From Vibrio sinaloensis (lineage in GTDB: Bacteria > Pseudomonadota > Gammaproteobacteria > Enterobacterales > Vibrionaceae): a stretch of DNA of 64,000 nt. The notes under the pieces are model-generated. The model saw nothing but the letters and a program-made list of their open reading frames with translations, ran no database searches and had not been told where the DNA came from. Below, in pieces: positions 44,159 to 53,290 of this stretch (position 1 is the first letter of the stretch; each line of letters opens with the position of its first letter). The translations under genes were made by a program, and so were the position numbers. Location: assembly GCF_000808535.1 (NCBI RefSeq), contig NZ_JWLV01000007.1, forward strand, positions 1 to 64,000, read 5' to 3'.

Positions 44159-44680
44159 ATGGACTTTATTCATGAGTTGGACGTGACACCTGAACAGCAT
44201 CATCTTATCCGCCAACTGAGAAATGATTCGTTTGTTGAACACCAAGCCACATCGTCTTACTTGAAGCAGCTTCCCCATGTGAGGGTACTTGAGATGAAAG
44301 GTGGCGAGTTGATTGGCTATATGGGGTTAGATTACCGGGTTATCAGTGTTGATGGGCAGCCCTTAAAAGTTCTGGGTGTCATTGATTTTTGCGTTGAGAA
44401 AAACGCAAGGGGACAAGGAATTGGTCGTCAAATGTTGCAAGGTGTCGAGCAATTTGCGCGCACCAAACAAGTTGATTTCGTTATTCTTATCTCTGACTTA
44501 AAAGAGTTCTATTTGGCTAGTGGTTACCAACAGATTACCGCTACGCAGTCTTGGTTGAGAATTCATCAGCATCGAAACTATGGTGTGGCGGTTGAAGAAC
44601 TAGATGAACTTTATGTGAAACCAATGAGCGAAAAACCATGGCCTTCCGGTCATGTAGATTGGCTAGGGTATATGTTTTAG
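44159..44680 (+). CDS. GNAT acetyltransferase
   Basis: 173 residues. The core is IDFCVEKNARGQGIGRQMLQGVEQFA, with the R/Q-x-x-G-x-G/A loop (RGQGIG), then FVILISDLKEFYLASGYQQI. It resembles N-acetyltransferases of small molecules, substrate unknown. AGGA lies seven bases before the ATG, right after the tandem heptamer repeat. Rof follows 21 bases downstream. Confidence 0.83.
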   Translation: MDFIHELDVTPEQHHLIRQLRNDSFVEHQATSSYLKQLPHVRVLEMKGGELIGYMGLDYRVISVDGQPLKVLGVIDFCVEKNARGQGIGRQMLQGVEQFARTKQVDFVILISDLKEFYLASGYQQITATQSWLRIHQHRNYGVAVEELDELYVKPMSEKPWPSGHVDWLGYMF

Positions 44681-44701
44681 TCTGAAATTAAGGAGGGCAG
44701 A

Positions 44702-44947
44702 ATGATCAGTTGCAGTGATTATGATTATATCGAGATAGTTTGCATGTTTCGTTACCCAGTCGTGCTGACCTTAAAATCCGGAGACAAGGTTCAAGGCACG
44801 GCCATTGATACGGTTCGCAATGATAACAAGGAAGAGTGTGTGCTACTGGAAACGGCGAATGGTTCGAGCTACGTTTTACTCGACAGTATCGTGCAACTCG
44901 AGGTCTCGGTAGACAATCCTCATTTCGATAAGAAAACTTTTTGTTAG
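44702..44947 (+). CDS. rof: Rho-binding antiterminator, Rof family
   Basis: 81 residues. ISCSDYDYIEIVCMFRYPVVLTLKSGDKVQG and the end strand SYVLLDSIVQLEV match Rof (YaeO), an Sm-like fold that binds Rho and lowers termination at Rho sites. Its ATG has AGGAGGGCAG upstream. The gene sits away from the tilS/rof context of E. coli, so an extra copy elsewhere is possible. Confidence 0.82.
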   Translation: MISCSDYDYIEIVCMFRYPVVLTLKSGDKVQGTAIDTVRNDNKEECVLLETANGSSYVLLDSIVQLEVSVDNPHFDKKTFC

Positions 44948-45056
44948 CCACACTCGGTGTGGAGCAGAAAACAGGAATCGATTAGCGTAAATAAACGCTC
45001 TATTTTGACTGCCGAAAAGTGATTAGTCTGTAGGGAATAGTCAAAAAGGAGTCATT

Positions 45057-45446
45057 ATGAAAATTGAACACGTTGCGATTTGGACCGAACAACTGGAAGT
45101 GCTCCGTGCTTTCTACATCAAGTACTTTAACGCTAAATCGAGTGATAAGTACGTTAACCATAACAAACAGTTTTCTTCCTATTTCCTAACATTTTCAGAG
45201 GGATCTCGTTTGGAGTTAATGGCAATGCCCTCGATTCCTGAGTCGAAAGATGACATTTACCAACAGTTTAGAGGCTTGATTCATATTGCAATTTCGGTAG
45301 GTTCAACAGCATTGGTGGATGAAATGACGGCAAGGTTAGTCGATGATGGTTACGAAAGGATCGACGGACCTCGGACAACTGGCGACGGTTACTATGAAAG
45401 CTGCGTACTTGATCCAGGTGGTAATCGAATCGAAATAACGGTTTAA
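45057..45446 (+). CDS. VOC (glyoxalase/bleomycin-resistance fold) protein
   Basis: 129 residues, one vicinal-oxygen-chelate domain: metal-ligand positions H5 (IEHVAIW), H in GLIHIAISV and E in NRIEITV are present. GNRIEITV near the end is the usual final strand. It is similar in layout to lactoylglutathione-lyase-like proteins; substrate unknown. AAAAAGGAG lies before the ATG. Confidence 0.85.
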   Translation: MKIEHVAIWTEQLEVLRAFYIKYFNAKSSDKYVNHNKQFSSYFLTFSEGSRLELMAMPSIPESKDDIYQQFRGLIHIAISVGSTALVDEMTARLVDDGYERIDGPRTTGDGYYESCVLDPGGNRIEITV

Positions 45447-45486
45447 CAGGTCGAGGAGACCAAAAAGACAAGGATTGATAACACCT

Positions 45487-46128
45487 ATGTACACTCTCTA
45501 CTACTATCCGAATAACGCCAGTTTGGTACCACACTTTCTACTTCACCACATGGGGGCTCAATACGAACTGGTGCTGGTGGATAAAAAGTCCAATGGGCAA
45601 AAATCGGCGGAGTATTTAAAGCTCAATCCTGCAGGAAGAATCCCAACCTTAGTTGATTCAGGGCTCCCAATATTTGAAAGCCCTGCAATCTGCATCCACC
45701 TTTGTGAGCAGCACCCAGAGTCAAGGTTAATGCCTGCCATCGGCGACCCGCTTCGTCCTTTGTTCTTTCAGTGGTTAGCGTTCCTGAATAACACGCTGCA
45801 AGCTGAGCTGATGGTCCGTTACTATCCCCATCGTCACACTACGGATGAAACTGCAATCCCAAGTATCATTGAAGCTCAAGATGCACGTATTTCAGACGCG
45901 TTGGCAATTATTGATGCCCAGTTGGAAACTCATGAATATTTGCTCGGCGAGCGTTTGTCGGCATGTGACTTCTTCTTGTTTATGTTGGCTGAGTGGTCAC
46001 TTCCCGCTAAACGATCACCGATGGCGTATACTCATCTCTCGGCGTATTTGAGCAAGTTATCCCATCACCCTACCATCCAAGCCGTATGTGAAATCGAGCA
46101 GATTGATCTCACGCCTTTTCAACGTTAA
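45487..46128 (+). CDS. Glutathione S-transferase
   Basis: 213 residues. The thioredoxin-like N-terminal domain has LNPAGRIPTLVDSGLPIFESPAICIHL, including the ES(P/x)AI motif for glutathione; the all-helical C-terminal domain has GERLSACDFFLFML. The first ATG (45487) has AAGGA twelve bases upstream; the TTG four codons earlier is against the ribosome site and less likely. Lies 40 bases after the VOC gene, a possible detoxification pair. Confidence 0.86.
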   Translation: MYTLYYYPNNASLVPHFLLHHMGAQYELVLVDKKSNGQKSAEYLKLNPAGRIPTLVDSGLPIFESPAICIHLCEQHPESRLMPAIGDPLRPLFFQWLAFLNNTLQAELMVRYYPHRHTTDETAIPSIIEAQDARISDALAIIDAQLETHEYLLGERLSACDFFLFMLAEWSLPAKRSPMAYTHLSAYLSKLSHHPTIQAVCEIEQIDLTPFQR

Positions 46129-46233
46129 TGAAATTTGTTCGATGTTGAAAAGTATAAACGGGCAATTGATTTTGACTCGGTAATATCGCTGCCATTATCA
46201 TGCCCGTACAATTCTTTGATTAAATGAAAAATG

Positions 46234-46566
46234 ATGTCATTACCTCCTTGCCCTAATTGCCAATCTCAATATGTTTATCAAGACCAAAGTCAATTGGTTT
46301 GCCCTGAATGTGCTCATGAATGGAACCCAACAGAAATCGATGAGAGTGTTTTCATTGCTAAAGATGCCAACGGCACAGCACTTGAGGAAGGGGACAAAGT
46401 CACTTTGGCAAAAGATCTGAAAGTGAAAGGCAGTTCACTGGTCTTAAAAATCGGCACGAAGGCTGTTGTGCGCCGCATCGTTGAAGGTAAAGATCACGAG
46501 CTTGATTGTAAAGTGGATGGTGCCGGAGAAATGATGGTCACCGCGAAGTTTGTCAAGAAAGCTTAG
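46234..46566 (+). CDS. yjdM: Zinc-ribbon protein YjdM (PhnA-like)
   Basis: 110 residues. The zinc ribbon CPNC-x15-CPEC leads into LKVKGSSLVLKIGTKAVVRRIVEG, the conserved core of YjdM, earlier called PhnA. Function is unclear; it is not needed for phosphonate use. Two adjacent ATG codons: the second gives the standard MSLPxCP start. A terminator hairpin follows. Confidence 0.88.
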   Translation: MSLPPCPNCQSQYVYQDQSQLVCPECAHEWNPTEIDESVFIAKDANGTALEEGDKVTLAKDLKVKGSSLVLKIGTKAVVRRIVEGKDHELDCKVDGAGEMMVTAKFVKKA

Positions 46567-46587
46567 CTTGTTAACAAGCCGCTAAAT

Positions 46588-46610
46588 GACAGGCTGTGTG
46601 TCAGCCTGTC
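46588..46610 (+). terminator. Hairpin after yjdM
   Basis: Perfect 9-base arms GACAGGCTG/CAGCCTGTC with a 5-base loop; tail TTATAT. Confidence 0.7.
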
Positions 46611-46627
46611 TTATATCATACTCGCAA

Positions 46628-47167
46628 TTAGGTGCAGTCTCGCAGTGTCATCAATCGGTAATCAGCGCATTGCATGGAGTTTTCTTGATGACCGACCAAA
46701 CTCTCGTATACGTTGAAATGAGATACGACAACCACCGTAGAGTAGTGGGCGTATCTTTCCAACACATTGAGCACCCTTGATCTTAATTCTTGGTGAGATT
46801 CATAACTCTTTTCGGGTTGACAGGCGCGCTGTTTGAGTGCGTTTCGATATTCTAGCCAGCGGCGATCTCTTTCTTCCAGTGATATGTACCCGCCCAGCTT
46901 GTCCGCTTTCCATTCGCGTAAATCGTGTTCGACGAATAACTCTAAATTTAACTTTCGGTTTATGATTTCGGCCGTTTGAAGAGCACGCGTGTAGGGAGAT
47001 GAGAGGATGGCGTCGGGGTTAAATTTACTAAACTGATCCGGCAAATCGTGAATGGGGCGCAGATGTGCTCTATCCAGTGGCGCGTAGTCTTTTTCTAGCT
47101 GGGTCATTTGCCTGGCATCACTCAATGCATAATCGGGTACGCCGTGTCTGACGAAGATAATGTCCAT
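46628..47167 (-). CDS. Histidine phosphatase superfamily protein
   Basis: 179 residues of the phosphoglycerate-mutase-like fold. The catalytic motif is R7-H8-G9 (FVRHGVPDY), DAILSSPYTRALQTAEII carries the second conserved arginine, and VVSHFNVYESL the second histidine. Substrate unknown. The ATG at 47165 has GGAG at a rather long distance (12 bases). Faces yjdM across a 61-base gap. Confidence 0.86.
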   Translation of the reverse strand: MDIIFVRHGVPDYALSDARQMTQLEKDYAPLDRAHLRPIHDLPDQFSKFNPDAILSSPYTRALQTAEIINRKLNLELFVEHDLREWKADKLGGYISLEERDRRWLEYRNALKQRACQPEKSYESHQELRSRVLNVLERYAHYSTVVVVSHFNVYESLVGHQENSMQCADYRLMTLRDCT

Positions 47168-47304
47168 AGTCGGGGGAGACTCCTTCTGGTTTATTATTGA
47201 TTGAGGGTGTCACTATTTGGTAAGCAAAACAACCTGTTGCAGATTGAATGTAAGGTTGAACTGGCCCGTCATGGTGACTTTGAGAGGAGTGTCGATTACT
47301 GGTT

Positions 47305-47337
47305 AAAAAAAACGTGCCGACAAGGTGCCAGCACGTT
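47305..47337 (-). terminator. Intrinsic terminator of the lipoprotein gene at 47.4-48.5 kb
   Basis: On the minus strand: arms AACGTGC/GCACGTT followed by eight T, 20 bases after the stop codon of the lipoprotein gene. Confidence 0.85.
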
Positions 47338-47356
47338 ATCACAATGTGGGTCGGAT

Positions 47357-48469
47357 TTATTGGATTTCAGTAATAAACCCGTACTTGTCTGAGTCCGCTT
47401 TCGTGATCCAGTGTTCACCAGCTGCAGGTGCTGCATCTAAAGTGAAGAGATAAAAATCAATCCCTTTATCACCCATTACTTTATTGAAGAAAGTGGCTTG
47501 TCTGCGGTGGCTTTCGTGCGTGAATGGGAACGCTTTTGCCTCTTTATCGCCTTGTGCCCAGCTATGGACACCCACTTGCTTGTTGCCCTCAAACGCGTCG
47601 ATAGCATTCTTACGCTGTAGAACACGCTTTTTACCCGCAGCAAAGAGGTCCGTTCCACCCGAGAACACGGATCCAGTTTTCGTTACCATTGTGGTCATAT
47701 TGTTGTCGTGAATCATCAGGCCAGTGTAGAGGTTAATGTCGTCGTCCGCACTTCCGCCAATGTTGTTGTTGAACTTGAATGTCATCTCTGTACCTGAGTA
47801 ATTCTTGACGATATCAGAGAGTTGTAGATAGGTTGTCGCTCCAAGCGTCGAGTGAATTCGTTCTTTGTCACTGGTCATGCTAAACGCATCGCGATAAAGA
47901 TCCTTAAACGCAAATGAGGTCACGATGTCCACTTTACTGTCAGCATGCGTAGCGGTTAAAACAGTAGAGCCAATGCTTGGCAGAAACTCTGGTGCCTCAA
48001 CGTTAAATTCGACTTGAATTGAGGTCGATGAGCCAGTGATTGTCGACTGGATTAATGTGTTTTCTCCTGATGTTGACTGTTTGGTTTCGTCACATTTGAA
48101 ACCTTGGACCGGTTCTTTTGCACGATAAATCATACAATCCATCGCATCGTCAGATGACAGCACTAAGTCGATCGTGTTTTTGTCGGCATCAGCGAGCTTA
48201 ATCACCAGTATCTCTTCACTCATGCTTTCAGCAAACAGAACGTTTTCATAGGATGTGCCCGCATAAGTGACACGTAAAGCGTCAAAAAAAACTTCGCGAT
48301 CGCTCATCAAAGCATCTACATCTTTTTGCGAAAACTTATAGTCCGCGGCAGGTTTGGTGACTTTCGAGTTTTTATCGACGTTGTTATTTGTATTAGAACT
48401 TGAGCCAGAGTTGCAGCCAGCTAGAACAAGTAAAGGCGCGGCTAACAAAATAGATTTGAGATGTTTCAT
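47357..48469 (-). CDS. Lipoprotein of unknown function
   Basis: 370 residues with lipobox VLAGC (C18), followed by a Ser/Asn-rich linker. The mature part is strand-rich with two cysteines in DCMIYR and FKCDE; I recognise no family. The start at 48467-48469 is chosen for AAGGGG seven bases upstream and for the correct signal peptide; upstream in-frame codons give an abnormal leader. It is divergent from an OmpR-class two-component system across 199 bases, and so may be a target of that system. Confidence 0.78.
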   Translation of the reverse strand: MKHLKSILLAAPLLVLAGCNSGSSSNTNNNVDKNSKVTKPAADYKFSQKDVDALMSDREVFFDALRVTYAGTSYENVLFAESMSEEILVIKLADADKNTIDLVLSSDDAMDCMIYRAKEPVQGFKCDETKQSTSGENTLIQSTITGSSTSIQVEFNVEAPEFLPSIGSTVLTATHADSKVDIVTSFAFKDLYRDAFSMTSDKERIHSTLGATTYLQLSDIVKNYSGTEMTFKFNNNIGGSADDDINLYTGLMIHDNNMTTMVTKTGSVFSGGTDLFAAGKKRVLQRKNAIDAFEGNKQVGVHSWAQGDKEAKAFPFTHESHRRQATFFNKVMGDKGIDFYLFTLDAAPAAGEHWITKADSDKYGFITEIQ

Positions 48470-48668
48470 TGTTTTTCCCCTTAGGTTTGATGTGAGGAAT
48501 TCTATTCTCAAAAATGGACACTGACTGTCGTGTTCATGTATGGAAATGTATGAGCATGCCGTTACAATACGCTCACAAATTAAATGGCGGTTGCGCTCCT
48601 CATTGCGCCAGCTAATTCAAGCAGTTCGGGATTTCACATCCCATAAAATATAGCGAGCCCATTTGCTA

Positions 48669-49391
48669 ATGAATAACTCGATAAAACAACATTCAATGCT
48701 GATCGTTGAAGATGATTTAAAACTCCAACGAATGCTTAAGGATTATTTTGTAACGCAAGGTTTTGCCGTAGATACATTGGATGATGGTGAAACAGCAACT
48801 CGCTATATCATCGACAACCAACCTGACGTCGTTCTTTTGGATTTGATGTTGCCTGTCATGGACGGGCTTACAATTTGTCGACAGACGCGTGCTCATTACA
48901 AAGGTAAGATCTTAATGCTCACTGCCAGTGATGATGATTTCGATCATGTGGCAGGTTTAGAAACAGGCGCTGATGATTACGTGACCAAACCGATCAAGCC
49001 GCGAGTGTTGCTTGCTCGGGTAAGGACTTTGCTACGCAGGGTGGAGCAACCCGAGTTGGACACAAACGAGAATGAGCGTCATTTCGACAACTTAGTGCTA
49101 AGAAAAACGTACAAGCGCTGCGAACTCGATGGTCAAAACATTGCCATGACAGACAGTGAGTTTGATTTGTTGTGGTTTTTGGCCACTCACCCAGATGAAG
49201 CGCTATCAAGAGACAAATTAACGCTTGAGTTGCGTGGTATTGAATACGATGGCTTAGACCGAACTATTGATAACAAAATCGTTCGCTTACGCAAGCTACT
49301 TGGCGATGATTCCAACCCAGCAGTGAAAATTCAAACTGTGAGAGGAAAAGGGTACCTATTCGTTTCAAGTGCTTGGAAGTCAATCGCTTAA
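48669..49391 (+). CDS. OmpR-family response regulator
   Basis: 240 residues: receiver with D15-D16, phospho-acceptor D58 (LLDLMLPVMDG) and K107 region (YVTKPI), then a winged-helix domain with MTDSEFDLLWFLATHPDEALSRDKL and RTIDNKIVRLRKLLGDD. It pairs with the kinase 23 bases downstream. ATG at 48669 is more likely than a TTG two codons earlier; the ribosome site (GCGAG) is weak. Signal and targets unknown. Confidence 0.9.
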   Translation: MNNSIKQHSMLIVEDDLKLQRMLKDYFVTQGFAVDTLDDGETATRYIIDNQPDVVLLDLMLPVMDGLTICRQTRAHYKGKILMLTASDDDFDHVAGLETGADDYVTKPIKPRVLLARVRTLLRRVEQPELDTNENERHFDNLVLRKTYKRCELDGQNIAMTDSEFDLLWFLATHPDEALSRDKLTLELRGIEYDGLDRTIDNKIVRLRKLLGDDSNPAVKIQTVRGKGYLFVSSAWKSIA

Positions 49392-49414
49392 CTGACCTTA
49401 ATAAGAGAATTTTG

Positions 49415-50713
49415 ATGCGAAGGATGTACTTGGAATCCATACTTGGATTGATGACTTGTTTTTTCATTGGCGTTTTTGCCTATGAAATCACCATGTACGA
49501 GATGACGACGGACCACGACTATTTACTAAAGGATTATGAAGCGGCTGCGCATCAACAACTTCTGCAAACCATCGCCAACGCGCAAGGCATAGAAGCGGCG
49601 CAGCAAAGCATGAAAGAGTTTGCACAGCTGTCGAAGCTGTCTCTCTTTATTTATTCGCCCAACGACAGTTTGCCAGACGAGGTAAAGCATTACTTTTCTG
49701 GCGGATTTGATATGCCTATCTTTCATGATGAAGAGCGAGAGCTGTGGTTTAAAATAGCGGGCTCAGACGCGACTTATCACTACCTCCCTGATGATGAAAA
49801 CCCCATTCGACAAAATGCAGACCTGCAAAATGATATTGTCTGGATGTTTTTTATTGCCAGCTTCATCTTGTATAGCTTGTGTCACCTGCTGGTGATTTTT
49901 TGGCGGGTGAAAAAGCTCGAAACCGCAACACTTAGCTTCGCCCAAGGTGAACTTTCTGCTCGTGCAGAGACCGCATCAGGACGTGCAATTGGCTCACTAA
50001 ACCAGTCATTTAATCATATGGCGGATCGCATCCAAAACCTAATCGACAGCAACAGAGCACTGACCAATGCTGTGGCTCATGAACTGCGCACGCCAGTGTT
50101 TCGGATTCAATGGCAGGCAGAGTTGCTCAAAGATACCAACTTGGATGAGGAGCAAAGGCAGACAATCGACAGTATTGTTGAAGATACTGAAGAAATGGAA
50201 ACCATGGTTGATGAGTTGCTCTGCTACGCTCGGCTTGATAGCCATCGTCTTGAGCTTACTAAGACGACGGTTGATGTGAGCGAACTGCTAAGCAAAGGTA
50301 ACGTACGCTGGAATAAAGAGACGCAGCTTCAACTCTCGATCCAACCCGAGCAGTTTGCGAGTAACGTATCCATATTTGCCGATGAAAGATTGCTAAAACG
50401 CGCACTCGACAATATTGTGCGTAATGCGATGAAGTTCGCCGATCAAAAGATCCTTATCGAGTTTGAGAAGCAAGCGCAAGCGGTCACTGTATCGGTTCAT
50501 GATGATGGACCAGGTGTTGATGAAGAGCACATTGCAAACCTATTTGAACCGTTTTATGTAGGAAGCAAAGCGCGAAACAAGGCGAAAAGTGGGCATGGGC
50601 TTGGTTTGTCGATTGTTCATAAAATATGTGAACAACATGGTGGCAAAGTGGAAGTTGGGCGCAGTGCGTTATTGCAAGGTGCAGAGTTTAAACTAACGTT
50701 CCCTGTTTTGTAA
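49415..50713 (+). CDS. Sensor histidine kinase, OmpR/EnvZ class
   Basis: 432 residues: helix 1 (about 11-27), periplasmic domain (about 28-145), helix 2 (about 147-170), HAMP (about 170-220), HisKA with H222 (VAHELRTP), ATPase with IVRNAMKFA, DDGPGVD and GHGLGLSIV. The ATG at 49415 has AAGAGA upstream; upstream in-frame TTG reads into the regulator gene and is rejected. The periplasmic part shows no family I can name. Confidence 0.9.
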   Translation: MRRMYLESILGLMTCFFIGVFAYEITMYEMTTDHDYLLKDYEAAAHQQLLQTIANAQGIEAAQQSMKEFAQLSKLSLFIYSPNDSLPDEVKHYFSGGFDMPIFHDEERELWFKIAGSDATYHYLPDDENPIRQNADLQNDIVWMFFIASFILYSLCHLLVIFWRVKKLETATLSFAQGELSARAETASGRAIGSLNQSFNHMADRIQNLIDSNRALTNAVAHELRTPVFRIQWQAELLKDTNLDEEQRQTIDSIVEDTEEMETMVDELLCYARLDSHRLELTKTTVDVSELLSKGNVRWNKETQLQLSIQPEQFASNVSIFADERLLKRALDNIVRNAMKFADQKILIEFEKQAQAVTVSVHDDGPGVDEEHIANLFEPFYVGSKARNKAKSGHGLGLSIVHKICEQHGGKVEVGRSALLQGAEFKLTFPVL

Positions 50714-50837
50714 TGATTTCAATGACAAACCCATACAGTCACTCGCAGAACAATTTGCAATAATCCTCTCCGTCGCTAAGCAGGGTTAAAAACTTTGCTG
50801 TTAGCGTTCAAGATCGATATTGAATTTGGAGAGAACA

Positions 50838-51125
50838 ATGAAGAAAGTAATGATTATCGCAGCCTTATCTGTTTTGGCTACCGGTTGTGCGCAGCAGACA
50901 TTTGTTATGTCAAAAGAAGAAACGTCTAAGCCGGCAACCACACAATCACATCACTTTTTCATTGACGGTTTAGCTCAGAAGAAAGAAGTAGACGCAGCAG
51001 GTACCTGTGGTAGTGCAGACAAAGTAGCAAAAGTTGAAGTTCAAAAAACATTCGTTAACGGACTTCTTGAGTTTGTGACACTAGGCATTTACACACCACG
51101 CGAAGCTCGAGTTTACTGTAAGTAA
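50838..51125 (+). CDS. Bor-like outer-membrane lipoprotein
   Basis: 95 residues with lipobox LATGC (C16). The rest follows Bor of phage lambda closely: GCAQQTF after the lipobox, HHFFIDGLAQKKEVDAA and the end KTFVNGLLEFVTLGIYTPREARVYC. Bor is a lambda lysogen surface lipoprotein linked to serum resistance. Here there are no other phage genes; the gene follows an OmpR-class two-component system by about 125 bases. Start with GGAGAG before ATG. A terminator follows. Confidence 0.87.
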   Translation: MKKVMIIAALSVLATGCAQQTFVMSKEETSKPATTQSHHFFIDGLAQKKEVDAAGTCGSADKVAKVEVQKTFVNGLLEFVTLGIYTPREARVYCK

Positions 51126-51150
51126 TCGACTTAATCGGTGAAATTAATTG

Positions 51151-51182
51151 GCGCGCAGACCTCTGGTTTAGCGCGCTTTTTT
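51151..51182 (+). terminator. Terminator after Bor-like gene
   Basis: GCGCGC arms (51151-51156 and 51171-51176) followed by six T. Confidence 0.78.
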
Positions 51183-51468
51183 GTTCTTGCCAGAAAGACA
51201 ATCTTCCCTCCCTTAAATACGGGCAAGCGCTTTTGCTAACCAGCATGGGGATTAAGCCTCTCTCTGACCCAGATATCAGCTGGCATTGATTGGTTAACTG
51301 AATAAACCAAGATAATCAGCGTTAGCTTGGATTTCTGAATGATACTTTTGATGTGCTTAAAGGTTGCGAATACTATCCCTAGTCAAAATGGCCTCATGGC
51401 TTCTCGCTGGTGGCCATCTAATCACGATGAGGCTAATGGCTTCTAATGAAATGTATGTGGAAAACAAA
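51183..51468. other. Intergenic region before GNAT gene
   Basis: Nothing I can support. An open frame continuing upstream of the GNAT start has no ribosome site or family match and is treated as chance. Confidence 0.4.
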
Positions 51469-51936
51469 ATGATAAAAATCGAAAAACTCAGTTGCGACCA
51501 AAAGGAAGAGGTAAGGAAAGTAGAACTCGCGCAAGAACAGATCAAGTTTGCTGGTACCGCGGAAGAGTTTCTTTTGGATGACTGCGAAACCACGCATTTA
51601 CACGTGATTAAACACCAAGAACATATTGTCGGTTTCTTTAAGTTAGACGTTGCCTATTCGGATAACTACGAGTTTTGCCCCAGTGGCGCGATTGGGCTTC
51701 GCGCATTTGCGGTTGATAAAAACTACCAAGGCAAAGGAATTGGCACGAAAGCTGTTGTTGCGTTACTGGCTTATTTGAAAGAAAACTACGCCAGCTATCA
51801 CTCGATTTATCTCACCGTCAACTGCAGGAACCCGCGTGCGTTTTCTTGTTATCAAAAAGCTGGTTTAGAAGATACTCAGTTGCAGTATCTTGGTGGAGAA
51901 GCTGGGCCTCAACATATTATGTGTGCAGCTTTTTGA
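51469..51936 (+). CDS. GNAT acetyltransferase
   Basis: 155 residues. Begins MIKIEKLSCDQKEEV; the acetyl-CoA loop is NYQGKGIGTKAV, and VNCRNPRAFSCYQKAGLEDT is the usual last helix. Substrate unknown. The start is placed at 51469 because the family begins there; GGA lies about ten bases upstream. The gene stands alone between two gaps; an inverted repeat follows about 30 bases downstream. Confidence 0.8.
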   Translation: MIKIEKLSCDQKEEVRKVELAQEQIKFAGTAEEFLLDDCETTHLHVIKHQEHIVGFFKLDVAYSDNYEFCPSGAIGLRAFAVDKNYQGKGIGTKAVVALLAYLKENYASYHSIYLTVNCRNPRAFSCYQKAGLEDTQLQYLGGEAGPQHIMCAAF

Positions 51937-51968
51937 TTATTGGAACATAGGCATATTTTATATTGCTC

Positions 51969-52009
51969 TTGGTGCTGCAAAGCTCTCTGTTTGGAAAGCA
52001 AAGCACCAA
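51969..52009. repeat. Inverted repeat downstream of GNAT gene
   Basis: TTGGTGCT and AGCACCAA, 25 bases apart, enclose two direct copies of GCAAAGC (51977-51983 and 51998-52004). No T-run follows, so not a normal terminator. Confidence 0.55.
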
Positions 52010-52179
52010 ATGGACGTTTATCCTGAACCCAATATAAGTCTCTGTTATATAGGCACTAAATGTATTTACTTTTTTATTTGCGTGGCTTATAAATCTCGCC
52101 TTAATTATTATAAAATCGAATTAACTGGGTGATAAACACTGAATTGCTCAGTTATGCAGTTAGGTTAGGTCTATAAATA

Positions 52180-52653
52180 ATGAAAAACGTCTCTTTTGTA
52201 CTTGTAAGTCTTGCATTAAGTGGCTGTGCCGCCAATGAAATCGAACCCAAACAACTACCAGATGTCAGTGAAGAGCAATTGTTGGGATCTTGGCTGTGTC
52301 AGGATGATTCTTTAGATGCGACTGTTACAGCGACTTACTTTTCCGATGGCCGTTTTACGATGAGTGCTACATTTGAAGAAGTCATCGATAAGTCACAAGA
52401 ACCGGTTTCGTTGACAGTGAAATCTGCAGGAGAATGGTCTATATCAGGGCATCAGCTCAAGTCGGAGTCATCAAGTAACGAGGTTGTCGCCAACAACCAG
52501 AAATCGAATTTTGTCGCGTACGCAATTAAGCGCAAGGTGCCAGACTCACATACTCGCTTAGATGATTTAGAGTTCCATGCTGCGAATAAAATGCGAATGA
52601 TATCAGTCAATGGTGGCGAGACGTTGGATTGTCAATTAACGTCGGCGGAGTAA
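52180..52653 (+). CDS. Small lipoprotein, unknown function
   Basis: 157 residues with lipobox ALSGC (C16). The mature part has LLGSWLCQDDSLDATVTATYFSDGRFTMSATFEE and GEWSISGHQL, lipocalin-like or META-like strands seen in many small envelope lipoproteins. No named family. The next gene (RDD protein) starts four bases after its stop codon, so the two are coupled. Confidence 0.77.
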   Translation: MKNVSFVLVSLALSGCAANEIEPKQLPDVSEEQLLGSWLCQDDSLDATVTATYFSDGRFTMSATFEEVIDKSQEPVSLTVKSAGEWSISGHQLKSESSSNEVVANNQKSNFVAYAIKRKVPDSHTRLDDLEFHAANKMRMISVNGGETLDCQLTSAE

Positions 52654-52657
52654 GGCA

Positions 52658-53182
52658 ATGGATAGCGCGCAGACAACTGAGAAAAATGATGAGATAGGGG
52701 AGTCAGGTACGACTCCCGAAACGGTCCTTGCCTCTCGTTGGTCGCGTTTTTGGGCTTGGTTGATAGATAGTTTAATTACTATTATTTTCGTCGTACCCGT
52801 TTATATCTATCTTCTCCCCGAGGATCTAGAAAACGCGAATGGGTCCCCCCTATTATCGCTTCTAATATTAGCCTACTCGGGGGCAATCTATCTGCTTTTG
52901 CATGGTTATCTGCTCCATAAGTATGGGCAAAGCATTGGAAAAAACGTGTTCGAAATCGCCATTGTGACAATGGAAAACCAGCGAGTGGGTCTACCAAAGC
53001 TGATATTAAAACGTTGGTTACCTTTGGCTATCATTTCTTTTTTGGGCCCTATTGGGAGTTTGTTGATTATCATCAATATTCTCTTTATTTTCAGAAAGGA
53101 TCGCCGCTGTATTCATGATCTCATTGCCGGTACACAGGTAGTTTCTGTTGCTAAAAAGAAAGAGCTCGTGTTGACAGACTAA
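52658..53182 (+). CDS. RDD family membrane protein
   Basis: 174 residues with a hydrophilic N-terminus, then the RDD pattern ASRWSRFWAWLIDSLI (Arg and Asp in the first helix, reading R-x-W-A-x-x-I-D), three membrane helices, and RRCIHDLIAGTQVV before the C-terminus. RDD proteins are small membrane proteins of poorly known role, some acting as sodium/proton antiporters. GGAGTAAGG overlaps the end of the upstream lipoprotein gene. Confidence 0.85.
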   Translation: MDSAQTTEKNDEIGESGTTPETVLASRWSRFWAWLIDSLITIIFVVPVYIYLLPEDLENANGSPLLSLLILAYSGAIYLLLHGYLLHKYGQSIGKNVFEIAIVTMENQRVGLPKLILKRWLPLAIISFLGPIGSLLIIINILFIFRKDRRCIHDLIAGTQVVSVAKKKELVLTD

Positions 53183-53290
53183 ACGACCTTTTCCGTGGGC
53201 ATTGCAAAGTTCATCTGAGATAAAACGTCGAACAGAGCGGGTCTAATCTGCTACCATAGCGGTTTAGAGCCGTTCGTCAGGAGTCTCTTT

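Noticed and set aside
50838-51125. Prophage remnant marked by the Bor-like gene
   Set aside because: No integrase, lysis or structural phage gene nearby, and the neighbours are a two-component system and a GNAT gene.
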